A DNA stretch of 64,000 bases, from positions 150,479-214,478 of the forward strand of contig JBGAPF010000002.1 of assembly GCA_044221445.1 (NCBI GenBank), given 5' to 3'. The translations under genes were made by a program, and so were the position numbers. Shown here piece after piece: positions 52,342 to 61,853 of the stretch; position 1 is the first letter of the stretch, and each line of letters opens with the position of its first letter. This DNA is from JBDHTS01 sp044221445 (lineage in GTDB: Bacteria > Pseudomonadota > Alphaproteobacteria > Micavibrionales > Micavibrionaceae). The notes under the pieces were generated by a model. That model was not told the DNA's origin. It made no database searches and worked only from the letters and a program-made list of their open reading frames with translations.

Positions 52342-53216
52342 TCAAGAAAATTTCGAAACTGTTTTTCTTTTCTCTGGCATCATTTCCAGTGCTCGATCCT
52401 TTGCCCATCTCAGGACATCAAAAGCGCAAAGCATTAAAAGCCTCTCAATGTCAGGGAGAAGCGTACGAAATTCTTCTTTTATTCCATATCCAGATATAAA
52501 CGCCTGCACTTCCGCGCTGTCACTGGCGTGATCCCGCAAAAGTTCGCGGAAATCGAAATGCGGAACAATGTGCGCCTCCGCACAACCCCAATCGATCAGC
52601 GTTATTCGGTCGTCATCCAAAACCACATTTCGTGGCATCAGGTCCCCATGGCACAACCCAAAGTCAAAACGTTTTTCGGCCAGTGTTTCAAATCGGCGCC
52701 TCAGAGACACGGTTTGTGTTTTAAGCAAACCGATGCACGATTCACCTACCTCTAAGCTGCGAATATTGTCGCTTACATAAGTTTGCCAATCGCCCAGGAA
52801 CAGACCAGCCTTTTCGTCTGCCAATTCCAACCGAAGCCTTTAACTGGCACCTTATGAAATTTTGCCGCAGCTTCTCCCAACCAGTGCCAGATCGATATCG
52901 GGTCGCCCGAATCCGTCCCGTTGTTTTTTCCTTCGAAGCTTTGAACGCTGAAATTCCATCCGTTTTGAAAGCCGTGACTTAAAGAGCGTGGCACGCTTAC
53001 ATCTGCAGCTTCCGCCTGCGACATGCACCAGCTTTCTTTAGTAAACTCCTTGGGATCCCGATCCATGTTCACGCGAACGACAATCTTTTTTTGTCCCGCC
53101 TTGGCAAAGAAAACGCTATTGCAGGTTCCTTGTCCGGAAACGCGCTTCAGGTCGGCATTGCACCCCAGAGTGTCCCATGCGACTTGCGTCGCTACTTTTA
53201 AATCTTCATTGTTCAT
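52342..53216 (-). pseudogene. Aminoglycoside-phosphotransferase-family kinase, frameshifted
   Basis: The N-terminal half (from ATG at 53216) gives LKRVSGQGTCNSVFFAKAGQKKIVVRVN, the nucleotide-binding lobe, and ends at 52773 after running out of homology near 52830. The C-terminal half lies in the next frame (52342 to about 52830): ELADEKAGLFLGDW, then the catalytic loop LCHGDLMPRNVVLDDD and the metal-binding IDWGCAEAH. One missing base near 52830 explains the break, joining GFG with LELADEK. The product would be a choline/homoserine/APH-type small-molecule kinase of about 290 residues. It is somewhat less GC-rich than its neighbours. It is either an inactivated gene or an assembly error. Confidence 0.75.
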
Positions 53217-53285
53217 CGGGCTTGAATATCATAAAGCTTTGGCATTACGCCAAAAAAAACGGATTTATGTCTAGTCCGGCTCAAA

Positions 53286-55076
53286 CTATCGCGAAACCTT
53301 TTCGCCCATAACCTGTTCAGGCATCAGCGCGGCATTGCTGGCCGCGCGCATCTTATCCGGCGCGCCGAGACCTTTTTCCAGCTTCTGCGCGATTTCGGTT
53401 TTCAGGTCTTCGTCTTCCGGCCCGGCGTTGTTCCGGGCGCGCTCCCATTGGAACCGTGCCTCAAGCCTGCGCCCGACGCGCCAGTAGACGTCGCCGAGAT
53501 GGTCGTTGATGGTTGGGTCGTAGGGCAGCAGCTCCACCGCGCGTTCCAGATGCGGCATCGCATCGTCATAACGGCCCATCATATAAAGCACCCAGCCGAG
53601 AGAGTCCGTAATGTACCCGTCTGTCGGCCGCAACGTCACCGCACGGCGGATCAGCGCCAGCGACTGGTCGAGGTTGAGTCCCTGATCCGCCCAGCCATAG
53701 CCGAGATAGTTCATCAGATACGGATTGTCCGGCCTGTAGCCCAGCGCTGCTTTCAGGTCGCTTTCCGCTTTGGCCCAGTCGCCTTCGCGCTCATACGCCA
53801 TGCCGCGGGCATAGAGCAGATACCAGTATTGTTCCGGCACAGTGCCGCCAATATGCTCTGCCGCCTGATTGTAGATTTTTAGGGCGCTGTTGAAATTCTC
53901 TTCCTGCCGGTACAAATCTCCGATGCGGATCAGCGATTCCGTATCGTTGTCTTCCGTAAACAGACGGTTGAGCAGCGCTTCGGCCTCCTTGTGCTTCCCC
54001 GCTTCCGCCATCAGGTCGGCGGCATGCCGCTGGGACGTCAGGTAGGATTTGTCACCTTTGGGCACGGAAGTAAAATACGCGATTGCCTCGTCATACCGGC
54101 CGTTGCGCGCAAGCGTATCGCCGAGCAGGATCTGCGCATCCGTCATGGACGGGTCGAGCGCCAGCGCCAGCTGCGCGAAAATCTTGGCGCTGGTGTCGCT
54201 GTATTCCTGATACAGGACGAAAGCCATGTCGTACATCGCCAGCGCCGCGCCCTGGGCCGGAGTCTTGATCTGCAGCGGGCGCAGCATAAAATCGATATCG
54301 CCGCCGCCGGTTTTCAGAATTTCGATCTTGCGCGTCAGGTCGGTGCCCCCGGCGCCTTGCGCCGCAATGCCCTGATAGATTGCAAGCGCGTCGCCGGTCT
54401 CGCCCACCGCGGCCAGCAGGTCACCCGCCCGCTCGGCATCGTAACTGGCCAGCCCGCCTGCATCCACGATTCGCCGCGCCGCGATTTTGGCCTTGTCCTT
54501 CTGTCCCAGCATCAGGGCCATGCAGGCGGAATGGTAGATGTGGATGGAGGTATCGTTGAATCCGGTCGTCTCCAGCCTGCCCTCGCCCGTTCTGACCCAT
54601 CCGAGGATCAGCGGCTTGATGAAGGACGTCAGGTCGCCGTCCGGCATGGTTTTAAGGTATGTCTCCGCTTCCGCCGTCCTGTTGTTCGCCAGCGAGTCGA
54701 CCGACAGTATCAGCAGCGCCAGGCCGTCTTTCGGCTCCGCCTTCAACAGATCCTTCGCCCGCATCGCCGCGCGCGGCATGTTGCCGGAACCGACCGCCAG
54801 GATCATCGAACGTTTCAGAAGGTCCGGGTTGCCCGGGTCGTTCTTCATCACCAGGTCGAGATACCGGTCGGCGGTCTTCCAGTCGTATTCCGACTGGGCG
54901 AAGTGGCTGGCCAGGAAATCGCCCGACGGGCTGTGCCTCATTTCACCAGCAGCCGTCACGATGGCTGCGTCACCCGGCGCGGCCATGGCGTTCTCATCGG
55001 ATTCTTTCGAGCATCCGGCCATAATGGCTGTTCCAAGGACCATCAGGCCCAGGGCGGTAATACGGGTTTTAGTCAT
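53286..55076 (-). CDS. TPR-repeat outer-membrane lipoprotein
   Basis: 596 aa. MTKTRITALGLMVLGTAIMAGCSK is a lipoprotein signal with lipobox IMAGC. The mature part contains many TPR units from residue 60 to about 560 (for example AQILLGDTLARNGRYDEAIAYFTSVP, SDLKAALGYRPDNPYLMNYLGYGWADQGLNLDQSLALIRRAVTLRPTDGYITDSLGWVLYMMGRYDDAMPHLERAVELLP). This pattern is common in alphaproteobacterial envelope proteins of unknown role. The start was set at the signal peptide; the ribosome binding site is weak. It lies downstream of ETF-QO on the same strand after a gap of about 110 bases. Confidence 0.88.
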   Translation of the reverse strand: MTKTRITALGLMVLGTAIMAGCSKESDENAMAAPGDAAIVTAAGEMRHSPSGDFLASHFAQSEYDWKTADRYLDLVMKNDPGNPDLLKRSMILAVGSGNMPRAAMRAKDLLKAEPKDGLALLILSVDSLANNRTAEAETYLKTMPDGDLTSFIKPLILGWVRTGEGRLETTGFNDTSIHIYHSACMALMLGQKDKAKIAARRIVDAGGLASYDAERAGDLLAAVGETGDALAIYQGIAAQGAGGTDLTRKIEILKTGGGDIDFMLRPLQIKTPAQGAALAMYDMAFVLYQEYSDTSAKIFAQLALALDPSMTDAQILLGDTLARNGRYDEAIAYFTSVPKGDKSYLTSQRHAADLMAEAGKHKEAEALLNRLFTEDNDTESLIRIGDLYRQEENFNSALKIYNQAAEHIGGTVPEQYWYLLYARGMAYEREGDWAKAESDLKAALGYRPDNPYLMNYLGYGWADQGLNLDQSLALIRRAVTLRPTDGYITDSLGWVLYMMGRYDDAMPHLERAVELLPYDPTINDHLGDVYWRVGRRLEARFQWERARNNAGPEDEDLKTEIAQKLEKGLGAPDKMRAASNAALMPEQVMGEKVSR

Positions 55077-55184
55077 AAAATAATATCGTTCACACAAATC
55101 GGGGTTACGTTCTTATTATAACCTAACCTGAACGCTTATTGTTTCAAATCGTTATCGCTAAAAAAATCGCCGTTTATGCACCCG

Positions 55185-56831
55185 TCACATATTCGGGTAA
55201 TTCGGCCCGCCCCCGCCCTGCGGCACCGTCCAGACGATATTCTGGGACGGATCCTTGATATCGCATGTTTTGCAATGGACGCAGTTCTGGGCGTTGATGA
55301 CGAAGCGCGGCCCGTTTTCAGTCTCCACCACTTCATACACCGCCGCCGGGCAATAGCGCTGCGCCGGTTCGGCATATTCGGGCAGGTTAACCCCTATGGG
55401 AATGCCGGGATCTTTCAGTTTCAGGTGGGATGGCTGGTTTTCGGCATGCATGGTGCCTGATAACCGTACGGAAGACAGCCGGTCGAAAGTAAGATCGTTG
55501 TCCGGTTTCGGATAGGCGATGACATTCGAATCCGCCGCCTTACGCAGCTGGGCATAATCGGCATGATTTTTCATCGTCTGCGGCAGCATCCATCCGCCGA
55601 GCGTCTGGAACGCCGCGTTGATGAGGCCGCGCCACAGGCCTTTATGGAATCCGGGCCGGATATTGCGCGCGCGGTACAGTTCCTTCCACAGCCAGCTTGC
55701 CTGTAAATTCGGTTCGTAGGTGCGGCATTCCTGCCCCCATTCCTGCCCTCCCGCCAGAAAGGCGTGAACTGATTCCGCCGCCACCATCCCGGATTTCATC
55801 GCCGTGTGCGTACCCTTGATTTTCGGCACGTTGAGAAATCCGGCGCAATCGCCGATCAGGATGCCACCCGGAAAACTGAGTTTTGGTAATGACTGCAGCC
55901 CGCCCTCGCTCAGCGCTTTCGCGCCATACGCGACGCGACGCCCGCCTTCAAGGATGCCGCGTATATAAGGATGGGTTTTGAACCGCTGCATTTCCTCGAA
56001 CGGCGAGAGATAGGGGTTGGCGTAATCCAGCCCGACCACCAGCCCGACGGAAACCTGCCCGTCCCCCATATGATACAGCCAGGATCCGCCATAGGTTGTC
56101 CGGCCCAGAGGCCAGCCTATGGTATGCACCGCTTCGCCTTCCTTGTATTTCTCCGGCAGCACTTCCCAGATCTCCTTGATGCCGAGCGCATAGGTCTGCG
56201 GGCTGCGGTCGCGCCTCAGGCCGAAGCGGTTGATGACCATCTTGGATAAGGAACCGTGGCATCCTTCCGCGAAAATCGTCTGCCGCGCATGCAGTTCGAT
56301 ACCGGGTTCGTATTGCGGCGTATGTTCTCCATTTTTGCCGATGCCCATATCGGTGGTCGCGACACCCGTCACCGCGCCGTTCGCATCGTACAGGATTTCG
56401 GCGCCGGCGAAGCCTGGATAGATCTCTACGCCCAGCGCCTCCGCTTGCGTCGCCAGCCAGCGGCACAGGTTGGCGAGGCTGCCGATATAATTGCCGTGAT
56501 TGCGCATCTGCGGGGGCAGAGGCAGGGGAATGGCGCGCTTCGCTGTCAGCAGCATGAACCGGTCGCGCGTGGCGGCGATGGTCAGCGGCGCGCCTTTGTA
56601 TTTCCATTCTGGGATGAGTTCATCCAGCGCCCGAGGTTCGATGGCGGCGCCCGACAGGATATGCGCCCCTACCTGAGAACCCTTTTCTATTATGCATATC
56701 GAAAGGGGCCGGCCCGATTCCGCCGCCAGCTGTTTCAGGCGGATTGCGCAGGCCAGGCCAGCCGGGCCCGCTCCCACGATCACGGCATCGTATTCCATCG
56801 CTTGCCGGTCCGGGCGCACGGGTGCGGGCAT
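55185..56831 (-). CDS. etfD: Electron-transfer flavoprotein:ubiquinone oxidoreductase
   Basis: 548 aa. The FAD-binding Rossmann motif VIVGAGPAGLACAIRLKQLA is near the N-terminus. IIEKGSQVGAHILSGAAIEPRALDELIP and GDCAGFLNVPKIKGTHTAMKSGMVAAE follow, and the C-terminal 4Fe-4S cluster site includes CPAAVYEV and NCVHCKTCDIKDPSQNIVWTVPQGGGGPNYPNM. The enzyme passes electrons from ETF, reduced by fatty-acid and amino-acid dehydrogenases, to ubiquinone. ATG 56831 was chosen, with ATG 56798 an alternative. Divergent from the uracil-DNA glycosylase over 48 bases. Confidence 0.96.
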   Translation of the reverse strand: MPAPVRPDRQAMEYDAVIVGAGPAGLACAIRLKQLAAESGRPLSICIIEKGSQVGAHILSGAAIEPRALDELIPEWKYKGAPLTIAATRDRFMLLTAKRAIPLPLPPQMRNHGNYIGSLANLCRWLATQAEALGVEIYPGFAGAEILYDANGAVTGVATTDMGIGKNGEHTPQYEPGIELHARQTIFAEGCHGSLSKMVINRFGLRRDRSPQTYALGIKEIWEVLPEKYKEGEAVHTIGWPLGRTTYGGSWLYHMGDGQVSVGLVVGLDYANPYLSPFEEMQRFKTHPYIRGILEGGRRVAYGAKALSEGGLQSLPKLSFPGGILIGDCAGFLNVPKIKGTHTAMKSGMVAAESVHAFLAGGQEWGQECRTYEPNLQASWLWKELYRARNIRPGFHKGLWRGLINAAFQTLGGWMLPQTMKNHADYAQLRKAADSNVIAYPKPDNDLTFDRLSSVRLSGTMHAENQPSHLKLKDPGIPIGVNLPEYAEPAQRYCPAAVYEVVETENGPRFVINAQNCVHCKTCDIKDPSQNIVWTVPQGGGGPNYPNM

Positions 56832-56879
56832 AGTATACGCGTCCTCTTCTGTTGCTCCTGTTAATACTATCCTATAAGG

Positions 56880-57764
56880 ATGAAGGATCAAGAAGGACAT
56901 CGCCCGCGCATGACGGAAACCGAACGGCAGGCCCTGATCGCCGCCCTGGAATGGCACGTCGCGGAAGGCGCGGCGGAATTTCTGGAGGAAAACGTCAGAA
57001 CGCTGGACATCCGGACGCCGGAAAGCGCAGCCCTCTCCACCCCTGCTTTCAATGACCGGGCCGCCGGCACCCCCGACCCCATGCCCATTCAGGGCACATC
57101 TGACATTCGCCGCGAATCCCTGCGCCTCGCCCTCGCCGCCGGTACGCTTGACGAACTGCGCGCGGCCATCGCCGGTTTTGACGGCATCGCTCTGAAAAAA
57201 ACCGCCACCAACATGGTCTTCTGCGACGGCAATCCTCACGCGCCCGTCATGCTGGTCGGTGAAGCCCCCGGTGCGGACGAAGACCGCCTTGGTCGCCCCT
57301 TTGTCGGCATCAGCGGCCAACTGCTCGATAAAATCCTCGCTTTCATAGGCCTCGACCGCATGGAGGAAAACCCGGCGAAGTCACTTTATATATCCAACAT
57401 CCTGAACTGGCGCCCCCCTGGCAATCGCACACCCAGCGCCGCTGAAATCGAATCGAGCCTGCCCTTCATCGAACGTCACATCGCCCTTGTCCGCCCGAAA
57501 CTGCTGATTTTCGCGGGCGGGGTCGCCGCGCAGGCTTTGCTGGGACGCACCGAAGGCATATCCCGCCTGCGTGGCAAATGGCACGACTATACCCCGCGCA
57601 CCGAGGGAATTGACGCTGCGCCCATCCCTGCCCTCGCCACATATCATCCCGCTTATCTGTTGCGCACGCCTTCCCAGAAACGCGCGGTCTGGCAGGATAT
57701 GCTGACGCTCCAGGCCCGGATTGAATCGCTAGGAATTCATAAGCCCTTTGAAAAGAAAGCATAA
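56880..57764 (+). CDS. Family 4 uracil-DNA glycosylase
   Basis: 294 aa. Family-4 motifs: VMLVGEAPGADEDRLGRPFVGISGQLLDKIL (motif A) and YISNILNWRPPGNRTPS, then LATYHPAYLLRTPSQKR (motif B, HPAYLL). The family removes uracil from DNA and usually carries a 4Fe-4S cluster. The N-terminal 90 residues precede the domain, as in alphaproteobacterial members. Start at 56880 or 56910; the first has AAGG just upstream. Confidence 0.9.
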   Translation: MKDQEGHRPRMTETERQALIAALEWHVAEGAAEFLEENVRTLDIRTPESAALSTPAFNDRAAGTPDPMPIQGTSDIRRESLRLALAAGTLDELRAAIAGFDGIALKKTATNMVFCDGNPHAPVMLVGEAPGADEDRLGRPFVGISGQLLDKILAFIGLDRMEENPAKSLYISNILNWRPPGNRTPSAAEIESSLPFIERHIALVRPKLLIFAGGVAAQALLGRTEGISRLRGKWHDYTPRTEGIDAAPIPALATYHPAYLLRTPSQKRAVWQDMLTLQARIESLGIHKPFEKKA

Positions 57765-57832
57765 TTCCCGTCGTTTTGACTCTTGCCCTTATCTGCGCTA
57801 TGACCTTGCCTATCATGATCAGGCATTGGCAT

Positions 57833-59653
57833 ATGGACAAAGGGCTCTTGAGCTTGACCCTTTTGTTTCTGGCCCTGTTGACGGCAGGGATTCAATCGCA
57901 GGCCTGGGCTGGTGCTTCCGCGCCCGCACACGCTAAGCCACTTCAGGAAATCGTTTCGCCCAAACCGGTTAATTCTAGGAATCTTAATCTTTACCGCCAT
58001 ATTTTCTTTGTCCAGGAAAGCGGCGACCTCAGGCAAGCTGACGCCCTGATGAAGCGCCTGACCGATTTCCGTCTGCGCGGCTATATCCTTTACCAGCGGT
58101 ATACCCATCCTACCGCCTATCGCCCCGGTTTCGCGGAACTGCAGGACTGGCTTAAACAGTATGCGGACATACCGGGTGCGGGCCGCATTTACATCATGGC
58201 CAGGAACCGCGTGCCGAAAGGCTTCAAGGGTGTTCTTGACAAACCGGTTTATAGCAATGCCGTCCTCGGCACAGCCGCCATCCTGGAACAGCCGGACACC
58301 TGCCGCATCGCCCTGCCAAAAAACCCGAAAGACGCGCTGGCCGTCTCTGCACTGACCAAGGACATCAAAACTGCCCTGCGCGCGGGCACCCCCGCCGTCG
58401 CCCTTCACACACTTGAGGCATCTGGGAAGAAACTTGCCCTTGTGGATTTCGATCGCCTGCGCGGCCAGATCGCCCTCGGCTTTTTATATGAAGGCAACCT
58501 GACCCGGGCGCGCCGCCTTGGCCTCGCGGGCGCGAAGCGTTCCGGGGCAGACGCGCCGGATGCCGGATGGGCGGCCGGCCTCGCCGCCTGGCGCCAGAAC
58601 GATTACAAACTTGCCGCGAAAATGTTCCAGCAGGTCGCCACATCTCCCTGCGCTTCCGGATGGATGGCATCGGGCGGCGCGTACTGGGCGTCGCGCGCCA
58701 GCATGCGCACAGGGGATATCGCGCTTGTCCGCCCCATGCTGGAACAGGCCGCGTCGTGGCCGCGCACCTTCTACGGTCTGATTGCCACCCGCGCGCTCGG
58801 CTGGGATTTCGATTTCGACTGGAGCGTGCCGGAATATACGCCCGAAAACCAGGCTGTGCTGGCAAAGCTCCCCGGATTTCAGCGCGCCTCCGCCCTGGTG
58901 AAGATCGGCCAGCTGCATTCCGCCGAAGCCGAACTGCTTTCCATCAATCCTGGCCGCGACGTCGCGCTGCGCACCGCGCTAATGGCCTATGCCAGCCATG
59001 CCAATCTCCCAGGTCTGGCCATGCGTCTGGCCGAAGCTTACCGCAGGCCGGACGGCGGCTCCTATGACGCCGCGCTTTATCCGCTTTCGCCATGGAAACC
59101 GACCAGCGGTTTCCGCATAGACGAAGCCCTCCTTCATGCTCTGATCCGCCAGGAATCGCGTTTCGACACCGAGGCGCAAAGCAACCGCGGTGCGTCCGGT
59201 CTGATGCAGTTGATGCCCGCCACGGCGACCGACGTATCCGGCACCGCTTACCAGGCCGATCACGCGGGCCGCTACGCTTTGAAAAACCCGCAGACCAACC
59301 TCGACATCGGCCAGCGCTATGTTGAAAACCTGATGGACGCAGGCCCCGTGGGTGCTGAACTGATGTCGCTGCTGGTCGCATATAATGCAGGTCCCGGCTC
59401 GTTGAGCCGCTGGAAAAAACAATACGCGGACACGCTCGACGATCCGCTCCTGTTTATAGAGACCATCCCGATGGCCGAGACCCGCGATTATGTCGAGCAT
59501 GTAATGGCCAATTACTGGATTTACCGAATCCGTCTCGACCGGCCCGCCGCGTCGCTCGACGAGGTGGCGCAGGGCCGCTGGACGAACTATGCGCTTGCCG
59601 CCCAGCCGGCTGCAGGACGCGGGGCGTCGCAGTTCGCCATGGGCATAAAATAG
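57833..59653 (+). CDS. Soluble lytic murein transglycosylase (Slt family)
   Basis: 606 aa from the ATG at 57833, with a signal peptide (MDKGLLSLTLLFLALLTAGIQSQAWAG). A long superhelical U-shaped region precedes the catalytic domain near residue 430: LLHALIRQESRFDTEAQSNRGASGLMQLMPATA (the catalytic Glu is in RQESRF), then NLDIGQRYVENLMD, VAYNAGPGSL and AETRDYVEHVMANYWIYRIRL. It cleaves peptidoglycan glycan strands to 1,6-anhydro products in the periplasm. Its end is nine bases from the converging alginate lyase gene. Confidence 0.94.
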   Translation: MDKGLLSLTLLFLALLTAGIQSQAWAGASAPAHAKPLQEIVSPKPVNSRNLNLYRHIFFVQESGDLRQADALMKRLTDFRLRGYILYQRYTHPTAYRPGFAELQDWLKQYADIPGAGRIYIMARNRVPKGFKGVLDKPVYSNAVLGTAAILEQPDTCRIALPKNPKDALAVSALTKDIKTALRAGTPAVALHTLEASGKKLALVDFDRLRGQIALGFLYEGNLTRARRLGLAGAKRSGADAPDAGWAAGLAAWRQNDYKLAAKMFQQVATSPCASGWMASGGAYWASRASMRTGDIALVRPMLEQAASWPRTFYGLIATRALGWDFDFDWSVPEYTPENQAVLAKLPGFQRASALVKIGQLHSAEAELLSINPGRDVALRTALMAYASHANLPGLAMRLAEAYRRPDGGSYDAALYPLSPWKPTSGFRIDEALLHALIRQESRFDTEAQSNRGASGLMQLMPATATDVSGTAYQADHAGRYALKNPQTNLDIGQRYVENLMDAGPVGAELMSLLVAYNAGPGSLSRWKKQYADTLDDPLLFIETIPMAETRDYVEHVMANYWIYRIRLDRPAASLDEVAQGRWTNYALAAQPAAGRGASQFAMGIK

Positions 59654-59662
59654 CTCTCAAAG

Positions 59663-61486
59663 CTAAATCAGGATCCCCAGCAACGGTATGACCGGCAGCG
59701 TGTCGCTTTCGAACATCGCGACAAGAACGGCCTTGCCTGAACCCGCACCGTCGACATCTACATAAAGGGCCGTCTCGCCCGACACGCTTTTCAGGCTGGC
59801 CAGGCCATTCTGGCCAAGCAGCGCCGTAAGGTCCAGCCGGTCTTCGCCCTGCCGGAAATCCAGTATGACGTCCTGGCCGGACAGGTCGCTGACCACGAAA
59901 ACGTCGCGCCCTGTGCCGCCATACAGATAATCCTGCCCTGGCCCGCCATCCAGCCGGTCGTCGCCAGCCCCGCCGTTCAGGCTGTCATTCCCCCAATGGC
60001 CGTACAGCGTATCGTTGCCGTCGTCGCCAAGCAGGCGGTCGTTGCCGTCGCTGCCGCCCAGCCTGTCATTGCCGCTGCGTCCGGAAATGATGTCGTCGCC
60101 CTTGCTGCCGTCGATGATGTCGTTGCCGGAACCGCCGGTGCGGATCGTCCCGGTTACGGGCGGCGCGGGCTCCGGCGACGGCGCGGACGATCCCGGCCTG
60201 AATGCCGAAACCGATCCGCCGATATCGCCGTACAGGCTGCTGACCAGCGCGCTCGCCTTGATATCGCTGAACGTGATGTTCGTTCCGTCCTGCAGATTGA
60301 GCAACGCGTCGCTGCCCGCCTGGGTCAGTTGCGACGCCGCCAGCGCGGCGGAGGTATATCCCTTGGCGACCAGCCTGTCGCCGCCCGCACCGGCCGTAAA
60401 ATCGTCGATGACCAGGCCGCCGTCGCCTTTGCTGACAATGAACGTATCGCTTCCCGCGTCCCCGCTGGCCAGATCGTTTCCCGTTCCGCCGTCGATGACG
60501 TCGTCGCCCTGCCCGCCGTTCAGCGTATCGTCGCCCGTGCCGCCATACAGCGTGTCGTTATGCCAGTCGCCGTAGAGCCTGTCGTTGCCTATGCCGCCAT
60601 AGATCGTGTCGTTGCCGTCATGTCCGTAGACGGTGTCGTTTCCGGCCAGCCCGTCGATTGTATTGACGCCATACGTTCCCTGGATCACATCGTTCCCGCT
60701 CGTCCCCGCGATCACGATGGGGCTGGTTGGGGTCGGCGCAGGAACCGATGGCCTCAATCCGTCCATGCCGTCACCCCTCACATGTCCAATGTCGAGTCCG
60801 TAAAACGAAGCCTGCCCCGCGCCGCTGCCGCTGTCCTCGTTGATGCCCAGATAAATCCCGGCTTTGAAATACAGCGTGTCCGATTGCCAGATCGAATTGA
60901 TCTTGCTGATCGAACTGTAGGTCTTGCCGTCTGCGTAGACATTGACGGTCAGCGTGTCGCCGCGCGCGTCGATCATATAGGAAAATTTTTCCCCGACTGA
61001 AATGCTCGGCACGTTTCCACTGGAATCTTTCATGACGAACATCGTTTCCCGGTTGCCGGACCCGGCCCTGTCGTTCATGAAATGGACCGAATTGCCTTCC
61101 CAGTACAGCCGTACCAGTTCATCGTCCCGGCCATGGATCTGTCCCACCACCACGCGGGAGGTGAAGTCGGGATTGGCTGCCGGAATCTTGTTGATGGCCA
61201 GCGTCGCCGTCATCGTTCCGCCTTCGCCAAGCGCCCAGGCGGCCGCGGTGCTGCTGGTTTTCATCTCCCGCAGTTCCGACCGCGCGTAATGCGTGCCTAC
61301 GGTGGTCGCGCCGTCCGTCGGTGCATAGAACACCATTGCCTTGTCCGGCGCGTCGTAAAAATATTTGTTCTCGAAGCCAGTAAGCGCATAGACTTCCTGC
61401 GCGACGCCTCTGATGCCGCCCGCGCTGTCGACGGGCAACGCCAGCTTCCAGTGTGAAAGGTCGAAATTGCTGGAGTTATAAGCCAT
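59663..61486 (-). CDS. Secreted PL7-family alginate lyase with RTX repeats
   Basis: 607 aa. Residues 1-235 form an alginate lyase 2 (PL7) domain with its three signatures: RSELRE (69-74), VVVGQIHG (112-119) and YFKAGIYLG (206-214). It has no Sec signal. Two blocks of GGxGNDxxx calcium-binding repeats follow (about 265-345 and 445-525), and the C-terminus (DVFVVSDLSGQDVILDFRQGEDRLDL, then YVDVDGAGSGKAVLVAMF) is a type I secretion end domain similar to that of the RTX protein at 3663. It would degrade alginate or related polyuronates outside the cell. No type I transporter lies nearby. Confidence 0.93.
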   Translation of the reverse strand: MAYNSSNFDLSHWKLALPVDSAGGIRGVAQEVYALTGFENKYFYDAPDKAMVFYAPTDGATTVGTHYARSELREMKTSSTAAAWALGEGGTMTATLAINKIPAANPDFTSRVVVGQIHGRDDELVRLYWEGNSVHFMNDRAGSGNRETMFVMKDSSGNVPSISVGEKFSYMIDARGDTLTVNVYADGKTYSSISKINSIWQSDTLYFKAGIYLGINEDSGSGAGQASFYGLDIGHVRGDGMDGLRPSVPAPTPTSPIVIAGTSGNDVIQGTYGVNTIDGLAGNDTVYGHDGNDTIYGGIGNDRLYGDWHNDTLYGGTGDDTLNGGQGDDVIDGGTGNDLASGDAGSDTFIVSKGDGGLVIDDFTAGAGGDRLVAKGYTSAALAASQLTQAGSDALLNLQDGTNITFSDIKASALVSSLYGDIGGSVSAFRPGSSAPSPEPAPPVTGTIRTGGSGNDIIDGSKGDDIISGRSGNDRLGGSDGNDRLLGDDGNDTLYGHWGNDSLNGGAGDDRLDGGPGQDYLYGGTGRDVFVVSDLSGQDVILDFRQGEDRLDLTALLGQNGLASLKSVSGETALYVDVDGAGSGKAVLVAMFESDTLPVIPLLGILI

Positions 61487-61511
61487 GTTTTTTCCTCAAC
61501 GTTTACGCTGT

Positions 61512-61648
61512 GCCGCGGCTGCGCATGAAGCCGCAGCGGTTCAGTTTCAGTCATGATGGAAAGAGGATGATTACCACGCCGTCATTTATCTTTTGTCTAC
61601 GGTCGGGCCCCTGGAATTGATGCTTATTTAACGAGGGTTTTAAAAACC
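61512..61648. repeat. Two inverted repeats in the gap between the alginate lyase gene and the VIT gene
   Basis: In the 367-base gap 61487-61853, GCGGCT/AGCCGC forms a hairpin at about 61515-61534, in the leader of the alginate lyase mRNA. GGTTTTAAAAACC at 61636-61648 is a perfect 13-base palindrome. The gap is AT-rich from 61620 on and must hold the divergent promoters. No other feature is evident. Confidence 0.35.
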
Positions 61649-61853
61649 TGACTCAGGCCTGTCAATCTCAGAATCCTGCCAATTTATTCCGCTTGGCTTG
61701 TTTTTTATTCAATACCAGTGCGTTAAGATTAAAAAAATTTTAAAAAGAATGGAACCAAATCATAACCATTAACTATCCCTGATAACGGTAAAAATCTGCA
61801 CTAAATCCGTTTCTATGTTAAAACGGCTCATACACCCATTATGAAAGAATGAC

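Noticed and set aside
56832..57320. Upstream extension of ETF-QO by 163 codons
   Set aside because: It overlaps the divergent uracil-DNA glycosylase gene, and the FAD motif expected near the N-terminus comes just after 56831.
59996..61000. A 334-codon forward frame opposite the alginate lyase gene
   Set aside because: It is a shadow of the reverse-strand RTX repeats and has no recognisable domain; the reverse strand encodes a clear PL7 enzyme.
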